Assembly: GCA_943846735.1 (NCBI GenBank) | Contig: OX044364.1 | Span: 310,001-374,000, forward strand | Direction: 5' to 3' | Source: CAJQLB01 sp905479065 | GTDB lineage: Bacteria; Bacteroidota; Bacteroidia; Flavobacteriales; Flavobacteriaceae | DNA length: 64,000 nt | Part shown: piece after piece, positions 46,627 through 56,037 of the stretch | Position numbering within the stretch: position 1 is the first letter of the stretch | Layout of the letters: each line of letters starts with the position of its first letter | Program-made: the position numbers and the translations under genes | Notes under the pieces: generated by a model | Databases searched by the model: none | The model's input: the letters and a program-made list of their open reading frames with translations, nothing else | Told to the model about the DNA's origin: nothing

Positions 46627-48030
46627 TTACTCTTTTAAACTTAATCGTAGGGCTTTTTTAAAAGATAAAATTGATAGTTCAACATCCTTTTTTGTAGTTG
46701 TCCAAGCACAAATACTAACACGAATGACTCGTTTGTTATTCCAAAGTGATTCACCCACCCAACACGTTCTTTCCTCTTGAATTATCGAAAGAACCCTACT
46801 TGTAAGATCATCATCATTGCACGTCACTAACACTTGATTAAAATGCACTTCATTTATGACTTCAAAACCTTCAATTTCATTGAAGGCATTTGAAAATTGT
46901 AGCGCTCTGTCGTGAAATAAATTAATAAGATCATTAATGCCAGTTTTTCCTAAATATTTGAGTGTTGCCCACAATTCAAAAATTCGTGCTCGACGTGACA
47001 TTTCGGGCGTAAAATACATACCATCTCTAGCAGAACTTTTTATGATATAACCGGCGTCCATATGTAATGATGCAGCTAATGCTTCTTGGTCATTACATAG
47101 AATGATCCCACTATCATATGGTGTGTTTAGTGTTTTATGTGCATCGACAGCAAATGAATGTGCCATATTCATGCCATCTGTGAGATACTTGAACTTTTTC
47201 GTTGCTGCTGCCCAAAGCCCAAATGCACCATCAATATGCACCCATGCATTAACCTTACGTGCTTTTTCACAAATTAATTTGAAAGGATCAAATGCACCGC
47301 TGTTTACGTTTCCGGCCTGTAAAATTACGATTGTGCTGTTATCGAGACTCGGTAATAAATCTGGACGTATACGACCTTGATTATCAACATCTACCCATTC
47401 AATTTGATTTATGCCTAAACCTAGTAACGAAATAGTTTTGATAACAGTGGAATGCGCCTGCTTACTTGTTACAATTCGTATTGTTGGCGCATTTGACAAT
47501 CCTTGTTTATTAATGTCCCATCCTTGGCGCTCAAGAAGTCTATAACGTGCAGCAGCTAAGCCACAAAAATTAGCCATTGATGTTCCACTTACAAATCCTG
47601 CAACTGTAGTTTTGGGGAGATGAAATATATCTTTTAACCAGGTTTCCACGATTGTTTCTAATCTTGAAGCTATTGGAGACATCGCATGTAAAGCAGAATT
47701 TTGATCCCAATAGGTTGTGAGATGTTTGGTCGCCATACCAACTGGCAATGAGGCGCCGGTAACAAACCCAAAGTAGCGACCATTTAGTGTATTTATTGTT
47801 CCCTGCGATCCCACTGTACTGAGTAATTCAATTATATCTTTTCCGTCATTTGAATCAATAGGCATGTGCTCATCAAAGACATCAAGATTTTCAATAGCCG
47901 AAATTAGTGGATAGACAACGCGCTCTTTTGCTGAATCTAAATAGGTTTGTACATGATTATGAGCATGTTGGAAAAATTCTTTATTGTTTAGTTCTTTAAA
48001 CAGCTTTTGTTGAAATGACTCTGTATTCAT
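46627..48030 (-). CDS. PLP-dependent decarboxylase, group II (aromatic amino acid/glutamate type)
   Basis: A 467-residue cytoplasmic enzyme of the pyridoxal-dependent decarboxylase family. The PLP lysine is Lys299 in SFAVDAHKTLN, and VHIDGAFGLWAAATKK upstream carries the Asp that contacts the pyridine ring. FVSGTSMANFCGLAAAR (~145) is the phosphate-binding region. The overall length fits aromatic-L-amino-acid decarboxylases. The His-Lys context with Asp-Ala before it is like tyrosine/phenylalanine/tryptophan decarboxylases, but the substrate cannot be fixed. It is convergent with the D-lactate dehydrogenase-like gene, 3 bases apart. Confidence 0.85.
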   Translation of the reverse strand: MNTESFQQKLFKELNNKEFFQHAHNHVQTYLDSAKERVVYPLISAIENLDVFDEHMPIDSNDGKDIIELLSTVGSQGTINTLNGRYFGFVTGASLPVGMATKHLTTYWDQNSALHAMSPIASRLETIVETWLKDIFHLPKTTVAGFVSGTSMANFCGLAAARYRLLERQGWDINKQGLSNAPTIRIVTSKQAHSTVIKTISLLGLGINQIEWVDVDNQGRIRPDLLPSLDNSTIVILQAGNVNSGAFDPFKLICEKARKVNAWVHIDGAFGLWAAATKKFKYLTDGMNMAHSFAVDAHKTLNTPYDSGIILCNDQEALAASLHMDAGYIIKSSARDGMYFTPEMSRRARIFELWATLKYLGKTGINDLINLFHDRALQFSNAFNEIEGFEVINEVHFNQVLVTCNDDDLTSRVLSIIQEERTCWVGESLWNNKRVIRVSICAWTTTKKDVELSILSFKKALRLSLKE

Positions 48031-48243
48031 CAGTTAGATATTAATAAGTACTCATTATAAATTTATTAAATTCACGACTGGCAGGATTGCATCCAATTAA
48101 AACAGTGATATGAGATTGTATGTTTTCGTGAAAAAAATTAATTGAAAATAATACATATTAAAATATTATTTATAAAATTTTCGATTTTTGTTGTAACATC
48201 TTTCTGTAAGATACGTCAGATACTGTAAACACAGATTGTTCAC

Positions 48244-48582
48244 ATGAGAGAAGATAGGCAACTTATCGTCATAACACATTTAAGTCAGTTAATAACACTG
48301 TTAGTGAGTGGTGGGAGCTTGATAATACCATTGATTATATGGTTTACAAATAAGGGAAAAGTCCATGATATGGATAGACATGGGAAAAACATTGTCAATT
48401 TTCAATTAAGCTTAATTGTTTATTCTGTTGTGTGCATACCCTTAATATTATTTTTAGGTATTGGATTAATAGGTTTAATAGCGTTAGGATTGGTGTCTAT
48501 TGTGTTACCAATTATGAATGCCTTAAAGGCAAGTAATGGAGAGATTCCTGTATATCCACTGACAATCACATTTTTAAAGTAG
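48244..48582 (+). CDS. DUF4870 small membrane protein
   Basis: A 112-residue integral membrane protein with three to four hydrophobic segments and the DUF4870 signature HLSQLITLLVSGGSLIIPLI then KVHDMDRHGKNIVNFQLSL. Function unknown; frequent as a single gene. It is followed by the AGTT microsatellite and a bidirectional terminator shared with dnaN. Confidence 0.8.
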   Translation: MREDRQLIVITHLSQLITLLVSGGSLIIPLIIWFTNKGKVHDMDRHGKNIVNFQLSLIVYSVVCIPLILFLGIGLIGLIALGLVSIVLPIMNALKASNGEIPVYPLTITFLK

Positions 48583-48677
48583 GTGGGAAAACTAGTATGA
48601 CACATAAATATGAAATCATGACATAAACGTGAGTTGGATGCATAAATTTCAGTTATTTTAAAATTATCTCATTGTTA

Positions 48678-48705
48678 AGTTAGTTAGTTAGTTAGTTAGT
48701 TAGTT
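48678..48705. repeat. AGTT tetranucleotide microsatellite (7 units)
   Basis: Seven perfect AGTT units lie between the DUF4870 gene and dnaN, just before their shared terminator. Tetranucleotide tracts of this kind are prone to slipped-strand length change. Confidence 0.9.
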
Positions 48706-48715
48706 GAGATAATAA

Positions 48716-48741
48716 AAAAGCTCACCGTAAGGTGAGCTTTT
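48716..48741. terminator. bidirectional terminator (DUF4870 / dnaN)
   Basis: The perfect 11-base stem AAAAGCTCACC/GGTGAGCTTTT with a GTAA loop has an A-run on the left and a T-rich right side. It works for both converging genes. Confidence 0.9.
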
Positions 48742-48760
48742 CTTTTCTGTGATAATATCA

Positions 48761-49879
48761 TTAACTATTTAACATCACTGGCATAACAAGCATCGTCACT
48801 TTTTCCCCCTCGTCTAATCCATCAATGGGTGTTAAAATACCTGCACGATTTGGTAAGCTCATCTCAAGTTGAACGTCATTCGCATTTAAATTATTTAACA
48901 TTTCAGTTAAAAAACGAGAATTAAAACCAATTTGCATGTCATCGCCTTGGTAATCGCAAGTCAAACGTTCTTCTGCCTTGTTACTGTAATCAATATCTTC
49001 AGCTGATATGTTTAATTCAGCACCCGCAATTTTTAATCGTATTTGGTGTGTTGTTTTATTTGAAAAAATAGAGACACGCTTAACCGAATTTAAAAATTGA
49101 TTTCTGCTAATACTCAACTTATTTGGGTTTTCTTTAGGAATAACCGCTTCGTAATTTGGATATTTACCATCAATAAGTCTACAAATAAGAACAGAATTTT
49201 CAAAAGTAAATTTAGCATTAGAGTCATTATATTCAACCTTAACATCTTCTTCAGATCCTAATAAAATTCCTTTTAAAAGATTTAATGGCTTTTTAGGCAT
49301 GATAAATTCTGCAGTTTCACTTGCTGCCACATCACTACGTGTGTATTTTACTAACTTGTGAGCATCAGTTGCAACAAAGGTTAGATTGTCAGTTGAAAAT
49401 TGAAAAAAAACACCACTCATAACTGGACGAAGATCATCATTTCCAGCAGCAAAAATGGTTTTACTTATTGCAGTTGCCAAAACATCACCGCTGATCGTGG
49501 TTCTGCTCGGATTGTCCAGCTCTAATGCTTTTGGAAACTCATCTCCATTGGCATAAGCGAGTGCATATTTACCATGATTGGAACTTATTTCAATGGTGTT
49601 ATTGTCCTCTACGATAAACGTTAAAGGTTGTTCAGGAAATGTTTTTAAAATATCTAAAAGCAATTTAGCTGGAATAGCAATATTTCCAGAACTATCACTT
49701 TCAACATCTAAGGTAGATGACATCGTTGTTTCTAAATCACTGGCAGATACAGTCAAAGTTGTATCCTGTAAGTTAAAAAGAAAATTATCCAAGATAGGCA
49801 AGGTGTTCGAGTTATTAATAACACCACCCAACACTTGTAATTGCTTAAGCAAATAGGTACTAGATACTATAAATTTCAT
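48761..49879 (-). CDS. dnaN: DNA polymerase III beta subunit (sliding clamp)
   Basis: A 372-residue sliding clamp that tethers replicative polymerase to DNA. Three-domain clamp features: N-terminal MKFIVSSTYLLKQLQVLGGVI, middle domain with GVFFQFSTDNLTFVATDAHKLV, and C-terminal GFNSRFLTEMLNNL with the terminal MLVMPVML that forms the conserved carboxy end. The length is standard. No dnaA is next to it, as usual in Bacteroidetes, so no replication origin can be inferred here. Confidence 0.97.
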   Translation of the reverse strand: MKFIVSSTYLLKQLQVLGGVINNSNTLPILDNFLFNLQDTTLTVSASDLETTMSSTLDVESDSSGNIAIPAKLLLDILKTFPEQPLTFIVEDNNTIEISSNHGKYALAYANGDEFPKALELDNPSRTTISGDVLATAISKTIFAAGNDDLRPVMSGVFFQFSTDNLTFVATDAHKLVKYTRSDVAASETAEFIMPKKPLNLLKGILLGSEEDVKVEYNDSNAKFTFENSVLICRLIDGKYPNYEAVIPKENPNKLSISRNQFLNSVKRVSIFSNKTTHQIRLKIAGAELNISAEDIDYSNKAEERLTCDYQGDDMQIGFNSRFLTEMLNNLNANDVQLEMSLPNRAGILTPIDGLDEGEKVTMLVMPVMLNS

Positions 49880-49917
49880 TGGTATCGCTTTGGTTTATAA
49901 TCAGTGTACAATTAATA

Positions 49918-49925
49918 CAAATATA
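49918..49925 (-). promoter_or_regulatory. -7 box (TATATTTG) of dnaN
   Basis: On the minus strand TATATTTG fits TANNTTTG, 38 bases before the dnaN start. A TTG at normal spacing is not clear. Confidence 0.45.
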
Positions 49926-50044
49926 TCTCTTACTAGTTAATAAAGGAAACAAACTTATTAACAAAAATTGAGATTAAATTTATCTAGGTTACAGCGAATT
50001 GTATGTGTTATTTTAAACAAGGACATTGTCAAATATTATTAAAA

Positions 50045-50881
50045 TTAGTCATTGATGAAATTAACAGAAACGGTATCTCTCATGTTCAAACCCATTAATG
50101 TTGTAGCACTTCCAACCGTTGAACTGTTGCTCTTGTAGACAGCGATTTCAAGATAATTGGATGAATTAAAAACTACCAATCCTTTGCCTTCGTCAAATCG
50201 CTTATCTTCTGGTGAATTAAAGTCAACCACATCGCTGTATTTTGAAAAGACTGTTTTAAATTTATAATGTCTTGCAGAAATTTCAAATTCGCGACCTTTT
50301 TGTATGGCTTCAAAAAAACTCTGTTTAATGTTTGTGACGACGTTACCGTAATTGTCAATGTAGATCACATTTCCTATTATTTGGTTTTTATCATCATTTA
50401 CAAAAGGGAGAATGTTTTTTATTGGTTTAATATCAGTAATTAATTTACCAATAATTTCGAGGGTACCACCTCTTGCAATGTGACATGCAACTTTTACAAA
50501 TACATCTAAAACAGGAAAACTTGTAGGGAGTTTGTCATGAATATTTATTTCTACAATTTTTTCAGGAGCAATTTCTGAGCAAACCATACTCATAATACCA
50601 TTATTTGCACAAATAAAATAGTGGTCATCCAATTTAATCGCTATGTGCTTGTTTTCTTTATTTATTTCAGAGTCAATACCTATGATATGTATGGTTCCTT
50701 TTGGAAAACTACTGTATGCGTTTTGAATAATATAAGCAGCCTCAGGAATATTGAATGGAGAAACAGAATGTGAGATATCAACGATTTTGACTTCAGGCAT
50801 TTCACTATAAATAGCTCCTTTTATAGCACCGGCGAAATGGTCTTTTTCTCCAAAATCAGTGGTTAATGTAATTATTGGCAT
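50045..50881 (-). CDS. SAM hydrolase / S-adenosyl-L-methionine hydroxide adenosyltransferase (DUF62)
   Basis: A 278-residue cytoplasmic protein of the DUF62 family, which hydrolyses S-adenosylmethionine to adenosine and methionine. The N-terminal core begins PIITLTTDFGEKDHFAGAIKG, with VDISHSVSPFNIPEAAYII and FICANNGIMSMV following. The C-terminal domain contains VIYIDNYGNVVTNI. I start it at the ATG at 50881, since an upstream extension to 50977 is not typical of the family. A -7-like box (TAGTTTTG) lies at 50945-50952 on the minus strand. Divergent from phoH. Confidence 0.88.
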   Translation of the reverse strand: MPIITLTTDFGEKDHFAGAIKGAIYSEMPEVKIVDISHSVSPFNIPEAAYIIQNAYSSFPKGTIHIIGIDSEINKENKHIAIKLDDHYFICANNGIMSMVCSEIAPEKIVEINIHDKLPTSFPVLDVFVKVACHIARGGTLEIIGKLITDIKPIKNILPFVNDDKNQIIGNVIYIDNYGNVVTNIKQSFFEAIQKGREFEISARHYKFKTVFSKYSDVVDFNSPEDKRFDEGKGLVVFNSSNYLEIAVYKSNSSTVGSATTLMGLNMRDTVSVNFIND

Positions 50882-50992
50882 GACAAAAATATTGATATCT
50901 TTTTTTAACCGTATTGATGGTAATTTTTGTACTTTTATACCATACAAAACTAAGGAATACAAAAAGATTTTCCACATAAAATATTTAAGTAT

Positions 50993-51946
50993 TTGAATGA
51001 ATTAATTATCGAGCTTGAAGAGATAAGCCCAAAGGAATTTTTCGGTGCGCAAAATGCGAATATTGAATTATTAAAAAAGTACTTTCCAAAATTAAAAATT
51101 GTCGCAAGAGGGAATAAATTAAAAGTTTTTGGTGATGAAGAACTTTTAGAAGAATTTGATCGAAGACTGACAATGCTCATGACGCATTTCGGTAAATACA
51201 ATAAGTTGGATGAAAATGTTATCGAGCGTGTTTTGACTAGCCAAAGTAGTGATGATTATCAAACATCCGAATTGAGTGGTCAAGTCTTAGTGCATGGTGT
51301 TGGAGGGAAATTAATAAAGGCTCAGACTGCCAATCAACGTAAATTGGTAGAGAGTATGCGTAAAAATGACATGGTGTTTGCAATAGGGCCAGCTGGAACA
51401 GGTAAAACTTACACGGGTGTTGCACTGGCTGTCATGGCCCTGAAAAATAAAGAAGTAAAGCGAATTATATTGACACGTCCAGCTGTTGAGGCAGGAGAGA
51501 ATTTAGGCTTTCTACCTGGTGATTTGAAAGAGAAATTAGATCCCTACATGCAACCTTTATATGATGCTTTAAGGGATATGATTCCACATGAGAAGTTGGA
51601 AGGATACATTGAAAAGGGAGTGATACAAATAGCACCACTAGCTTTTATGAGAGGACGAACTTTAGACAACGCATTTGTGATTCTTGATGAGGGACAAAAC
51701 ACAACACATGCCCAGATGAAAATGTTTTTGACAAGAATGGGTAAAAATGCAAAATTTTTATTAACCGGAGACCCTGGTCAAATTGATTTACCACGTCGCA
51801 CAATTTCAGGGTTAAAAGAAGCCTTGTTAATATTAAAAGATGTTCAAGGTGTTGGTATCATATTTCTTGACGACAAAGATGTTATTCGTCATAAATTAGT
51901 TAAAAAGGTCATTGCTGCCTACAAAAATATTGAAAATAGAGATTAG
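50993..51946 (+). CDS. phoH: PhoH family ATPase
   Basis: A 317-residue PhoH-like protein, an ATPase linked to RNA metabolism. The Walker A motif GPAGTGKT is at ~138-145. LTRPAVEAGENLGFLPGDLKEK follows, the Walker B region is VILDEGQNTTHAQMK, and LLTGDPGQIDLP is near 257. An N-terminal KH-like segment (~1-80) precedes the core. The only start consistent with homologous N-termini is the TTG at 50993 (TTG-AAT-GAA...); no in-frame ATG exists between the upstream stop and the conserved EEISPKEFFGAQN. It is followed after 7 bases by purC. Confidence 0.92.
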   Translation: MNELIIELEEISPKEFFGAQNANIELLKKYFPKLKIVARGNKLKVFGDEELLEEFDRRLTMLMTHFGKYNKLDENVIERVLTSQSSDDYQTSELSGQVLVHGVGGKLIKAQTANQRKLVESMRKNDMVFAIGPAGTGKTYTGVALAVMALKNKEVKRIILTRPAVEAGENLGFLPGDLKEKLDPYMQPLYDALRDMIPHEKLEGYIEKGVIQIAPLAFMRGRTLDNAFVILDEGQNTTHAQMKMFLTRMGKNAKFLLTGDPGQIDLPRRTISGLKEALLILKDVQGVGIIFLDDKDVIRHKLVKKVIAAYKNIENRD

Positions 51947-51953
51947 CCCATAG

Positions 51954-52904
51954 ATGAGTCAAACAATTACGAGTACAAATTTTAGATTTCCAAATCTTAG
52001 AGGAGTTTACAAAGGGAAAGTTCGAGAAGTTTATAATATTCAGGACGAATTGTTAGTAATGATTGCTACAGACCGTCTCAGTGCTTTTGATGTCGTTATG
52101 CCTAAAGGAATCCCTTTTAAAGGGCAGATATTGAATCAGATTGCTACTAATATGATGAAAGCGACTGAAGATTTGGTGCCTAATTGGTTAGTGGCATCAC
52201 CAGATCCAAATGTTGCTATCGGACACTTATGTGAACCATTCAAAGTCGAAATGGTTATCAGGGGATATTTGTCTGGACACGCAGCTCGAGAGTATAAATC
52301 AGGAAAACGCGAATTATGTGGCGTTAATATGCCTGAGGGGATGAAAGAAAACGATGCATTTCCAAATCCAATTATAACTCCTGCAACCAAAGCAGAAATG
52401 GGTGCTCACGATGAAGATATATCACGTGAGAATATTTTAAATAAAGCGATTGTTTCAGAGAAAGATTATACAATATTAGAAGATTATACACGGAAATTGT
52501 TTCAAAGGGGGTCTGATATTGCACAATCACGAGGCCTAATTTTGGTTGATACAAAATATGAATTTGGAAAAACTAAAGAAGGAAAAATTGTTTTGATTGA
52601 TGAGATTCATACACCAGACTCTTCTCGTTATTTTTATTTAGAAGGATATCAAGAAAGACAGGACAATGGAGAGGTTCAAAAGCAGTTATCAAAAGAGTTT
52701 GTGAGACAGTGGTTAATTACTAACAACTTTCAAGGTTTAAAAGGACAAGTTGTTCCAATAATGACTGACGGGTATATAGAAACTGTTTCAAATCGTTACA
52801 TTGAATTATACGAAAACATACTTGGGGAATCATTCATCAAAGCTGATGTTTCCAATATCGACAAGCGTATTGAAGCAAATGTTTTAAATTACTTTTCTAA
52901 ATAA
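51954..52904 (+). CDS. purC: phosphoribosylaminoimidazole-succinocarboxamide synthase
   Basis: A 316-residue SAICAR synthase of purine biosynthesis that joins CAIR and aspartate with ATP. Characteristic: RGVYKGKVREVYNIQDELLVMIATDRLSAFDVVMP at the N-terminus and MVIRGYLSGHAAREYKSGKR. LILVDTKYEFGK and IHTPDSSRYFYLEGYQ follow. Length is the longer, yeast-like type normal in Bacteroidetes. It is in an operon with phoH. Confidence 0.96.
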   Translation: MSQTITSTNFRFPNLRGVYKGKVREVYNIQDELLVMIATDRLSAFDVVMPKGIPFKGQILNQIATNMMKATEDLVPNWLVASPDPNVAIGHLCEPFKVEMVIRGYLSGHAAREYKSGKRELCGVNMPEGMKENDAFPNPIITPATKAEMGAHDEDISRENILNKAIVSEKDYTILEDYTRKLFQRGSDIAQSRGLILVDTKYEFGKTKEGKIVLIDEIHTPDSSRYFYLEGYQERQDNGEVQKQLSKEFVRQWLITNNFQGLKGQVVPIMTDGYIETVSNRYIELYENILGESFIKADVSNIDKRIEANVLNYFSK

Positions 52905-52924
52905 CCGATATCCTTTCAGACTTA

Positions 52925-52946
52925 AAAATGACCTTCCTTTCATTTT
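52925..52946. terminator. possible convergent terminator
   Basis: AAAATGA and TCATTTT form a 7-base stem with an 8-base loop between purC and the M24 peptidase gene, overlapping the latter's stop codon. Low GC makes this weak. Confidence 0.3.
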
Positions 52947-54250
52947 ATAATTAAGATACGCGGATTGATGGGATAAAGCCATTCAACGCCACGTTCAGTG
53001 ATAATCGCATCATCCTCGAGGGGTACTCTTAATTTTTTACCATCCCACTCAGGAATTTTAGTATATGCAAATAACTCGATTGAAATGAGGTTGGTTGGTT
53101 TTAGCACATAATTTAATCGTATCGGATTAAAAAAAGCGATGGATGGCCCGATGCCATGTCCCCAATTTCCTACAGAATGACAACCAATAATTACGTCTGT
53201 TTTATCTAAGTCAGTTGAGGCATTAAATGCTTTCATTTTATTAAACCCTGCCTTCGTGAGAGCTTCATATATAGAAGTTTCAGCTTCTTGGGCTGTAACA
53301 CCGGATTTAATAGAGTTTTTTATTATGGTCCTTACTTTGACACCTTTATTAAATGCATTTTGAATACTTTCGGGAACACGAGTTTCGTGTTCTTTGAGGA
53401 CATAAGCCATACGCTTCATGTCTGTGTACATATTCATAAGGCCAACACCCCAATCAATCATTAGGAGGTCACCACGTTGAATAATTCTGTCAGAGGAAGT
53501 TGCTTCAACACCATTTGGTCCAGTAATATATACTGAGGGCATACCAAAAGACGACTCTAAGTTGTATTTAAATTGCTGCTCTTTCATCCACCAAGCTACA
53601 TCTTCCAGAGTGGTAATTCCTGGTGTAATAATCTCATTTGAAAAAGCGCGTTCAGCAATTGTGTAGGATAAGTCTCCCGCTTCTCCATAGATAGCTATTT
53701 CACTAGCAACACGACGGGACCTAAAATCAGAAACTAATTTTTCAGCAGATACAAATCTTTTTTTTAACTCTGGCCCAAGTAATTCAACTAATTCTATATA
53801 CGCAGTGTGCGTTAGACCATCTGCTCCTCCAAAGTTCTTAGACATATTTAAACCAATTGATTTTGGATTTCGAGTTTGAACAAACTCCAGAAGTTCTGCA
53901 GATGATCCAAAATAATCAAAAGCATTACTTTTTTCTAGTAAATAGCCGCCAATACCTAGGACAGCTCTTTCTATCCGATCACCACCGTTATCAGTAAAAA
54001 TATAATAGCCAGTTGAGCTCACATAACCTTCTCCCATATCTGAATATAGTGGATCAAAATTACCTTCTCGATTCGTTATAATCCACATGTCAATGTTGTT
54101 TTCACGCATGACCTCAGGTAAAACCAAATCAAATTTATCATTCCTGACCTGATTCATTTTACGCCAACGTCTCATGGATTCTTGTCCAAAAGTATTCAAG
54201 CCAAAACATAAAAGGAGAAGTGAGACAACAGTTTTAAATCGTAAATTCAT
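52940..54250 (-). CDS. exported M24-family aminopeptidase (Xaa-Pro type)
   Basis: A 436-residue exported protein (signal ending NTFGQE, ~1-23). The creatinase-like N-terminal domain (~30-180) precedes a pita-bread domain with LLMIDWGVGLMNMYTDMKR (the metal-binding Asp pair), CHSVGNWGHGIGPSIAFFNP (His ligand) and ISIELFAYT and DDAIITERGVEWL (Glu ligands). This gives a complete dimetal site, so activity is likely. M24 members cleave N-terminal residues, often before proline. It is divergent from the AGCS symporter gene at 54401, which could import the released amino acids. Confidence 0.85.
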   Translation of the reverse strand: MNLRFKTVVSLLLLCFGLNTFGQESMRRWRKMNQVRNDKFDLVLPEVMRENNIDMWIITNREGNFDPLYSDMGEGYVSSTGYYIFTDNGGDRIERAVLGIGGYLLEKSNAFDYFGSSAELLEFVQTRNPKSIGLNMSKNFGGADGLTHTAYIELVELLGPELKKRFVSAEKLVSDFRSRRVASEIAIYGEAGDLSYTIAERAFSNEIITPGITTLEDVAWWMKEQQFKYNLESSFGMPSVYITGPNGVEATSSDRIIQRGDLLMIDWGVGLMNMYTDMKRMAYVLKEHETRVPESIQNAFNKGVKVRTIIKNSIKSGVTAQEAETSIYEALTKAGFNKMKAFNASTDLDKTDVIIGCHSVGNWGHGIGPSIAFFNPIRLNYVLKPTNLISIELFAYTKIPEWDGKKLRVPLEDDAIITERGVEWLYPINPRILIIK

Positions 54251-54400
54251 AAGTGATGCAATAAAAATTAGTGCATTAAAATTAGTTTATAAAATGTTAT
54301 GAATCAAAATCAAAATGTCAAAGTCAAAAGAAATTATCAACATTTTAAAATGTTTCATTCTACTTTATTACTTTTAGTACTTTATTAAAAGATCTTATCT

Positions 54401-55783
54401 ATGGATATACTCAACGAATTAACAGCGGCATTTTCAAGTGCAGTTTGGGGATTACCGTTATTAATTTTGCTTGTAGGTGGAGGACTTTACTTGCTAATTC
54501 AATCAAGATTTATTCCTTTTTTATTAATTATTCATGCTATCAAGGTGTTAAGAGGAAAGTATGATGATGAAAGCGATCCGGGTCATATAACTCACTTTCA
54601 AGCTCTAACTACAGCATTGTCTTCTACCATAGGTATGGGAAACATTGCTGGAGTTGCCGTAGCTATATCGATTGGTGGTCCAGGAGCAGTATTTTGGATG
54701 TGGATAAGCGCAGTTATAGGTATGTCTACGAAGTTTTTTACTTCCACACTTTCAATAATGTACAGAGGTAAAGATAGTGCAGGAGAGGTACAAGGAGGTC
54801 CTATGTACATCATAATGGAAGGATTGGGGACTGCTTGGAAGCCTCTCGCTGTCATGTTTAGTGTTTGTTGTATGATTGGAGCTTTACCAGTTTTTAATGT
54901 GAATCAACTAACTCAAGCAGTAAATGATATTTTATTGGTACCAAATAATATTGCTGTTGGTTTTAAATCAAATTTAATTATAGGAATTATTTTAGCTGTT
55001 ATCACAGGAGTAGTAATTTTAGGAGGATTACAAAGAATTAGTAAAACAGCTTCCAAAATGGTGCCGGCGATGGTGTTGTTGTATTTTGTAGCTGTCCTGA
55101 TCATCTTATGTGTTAATATGGAGGTTGTGCCTGATTATTTAACATTGATAATTACAGATGCTTTTGCAGCAGATTATTACCCAAAAGAAGATACCTTTTT
55201 GGGAGGTGTCGTTGGTGCACTTATATTACATGGTATTAAACGTGGAGCATTTTCAAATGAGGCTGGTTTGGGTACAGCACCTTTAGCTCATGGCGCTGCA
55301 AAGACGGATGAGCCCGTTCGTGAAGGTCTCGTAGCGATGTTAGGACCCGCCATAGACACATTGATTGTGTGTACGTTAACTGCTTTAGCAATTTTAGTGA
55401 CAGGTGTATGGGAAACGACTGCTGATAATGGTGTGAGTTTAACGGCCTCCGCTTTTGGAGCTGCTATGCCAGGTTTTGGAAAATATTTACTTCTTGTATG
55501 CATTGCTGTTTTTAGTATTTCTTCGTTATTTTCATACTCATATTATGGAACAAAATGTATGTCTTTTTTAATTGGAGCAAATAAAAAACATTATTACAAT
55601 TATTTTTATATTATCAGCATTCTCCTAGGCGCAACGACCTCATTAAGTGCCATGATAAATTTGATTGATGGAGTATTCGCGTTAATGGCGATACCCACTA
55701 TGCTATCTACGATTATTTTAGCACCTAAAGTCATTCAGGAGCTAATTGCCTACAAGAAACGATTAAAAAAACCTGAAATATGA
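54401..55783 (+). CDS. AGCS-family alanine/glycine:cation symporter
   Basis: A 460-residue inner-membrane protein with about 11 hydrophobic spans. Family blocks: GGGLYLLIQSRFIPF (~25), ALTTALSSTIGMGNIAGVAVAI (~67-88), PGAVFWMWISAVIGMSTKF, GVVGALILHGIKRGAFSNEAGLGTAPLAH (~267-295). This is the sodium:alanine symporter family. It starts a run with the DUF4212 and SSS genes (ATGA overlap), so amino acid uptake is transcribed with acetate uptake. Confidence 0.9.
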   Translation: MDILNELTAAFSSAVWGLPLLILLVGGGLYLLIQSRFIPFLLIIHAIKVLRGKYDDESDPGHITHFQALTTALSSTIGMGNIAGVAVAISIGGPGAVFWMWISAVIGMSTKFFTSTLSIMYRGKDSAGEVQGGPMYIIMEGLGTAWKPLAVMFSVCCMIGALPVFNVNQLTQAVNDILLVPNNIAVGFKSNLIIGIILAVITGVVILGGLQRISKTASKMVPAMVLLYFVAVLIILCVNMEVVPDYLTLIITDAFAADYYPKEDTFLGGVVGALILHGIKRGAFSNEAGLGTAPLAHGAAKTDEPVREGLVAMLGPAIDTLIVCTLTALAILVTGVWETTADNGVSLTASAFGAAMPGFGKYLLLVCIAVFSISSLFSYSYYGTKCMSFLIGANKKHYYNYFYIISILLGATTSLSAMINLIDGVFALMAIPTMLSTIILAPKVIQELIAYKKRLKKPEI

Positions 55784-56037
55784 CAAGTCAAGAGAAGGCA
55801 AAAGCTTATTGGAAAAAAAACATACAGTATGTTTTGATACTACTATTAGTTTGGTTTTTTGTGTCTTATGGAGCAGGGATTATTTTTAAAGACTTTTTAA
55901 ATTCTTTTAAAATTGGAGGTTTCAAACTTGGGTTTTGGTTTGCACAACAAGGATCAATCTATGTTTTTGTGATTTTGATTTTTGTCTACATATTGTTGAT
56001 GAATCGTTTAGATAAAAAGTATGGATTTGACGAATAG
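55780..56037 (+). CDS. DUF4212 small membrane subunit of an SSS symporter
   Basis: An 85-residue protein with two membrane helices: IQYVLILLLVWFFVSYGAGI and GSIYVFVILIFVYILLM. FKIGGFKLGFWFAQQGSIYV in the middle is the DUF4212 signature. Such proteins pair with a sodium:solute symporter of the VC_2705 type, here encoded next and overlapping by 17 bases. The start overlaps the AGCS stop (ATGA). Confidence 0.9.
   Translation: MTSQEKAKAYWKKNIQYVLILLLVWFFVSYGAGIIFKDFLNSFKIGGFKLGFWFAQQGSIYVFVILIFVYILLMNRLDKKYGFDE

Noticed and set aside
48761..49879. Replication origin near dnaN
   Set aside because: No dnaA gene or DnaA-box cluster is visible, and dnaN is not linked to the origin in many Bacteroidetes.
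50882..50977. N-terminal extension of the SAM hydrolase gene
   Set aside because: The extension is not family-like and occupies the divergent promoter region; MPIITLTTDFG is the typical start.
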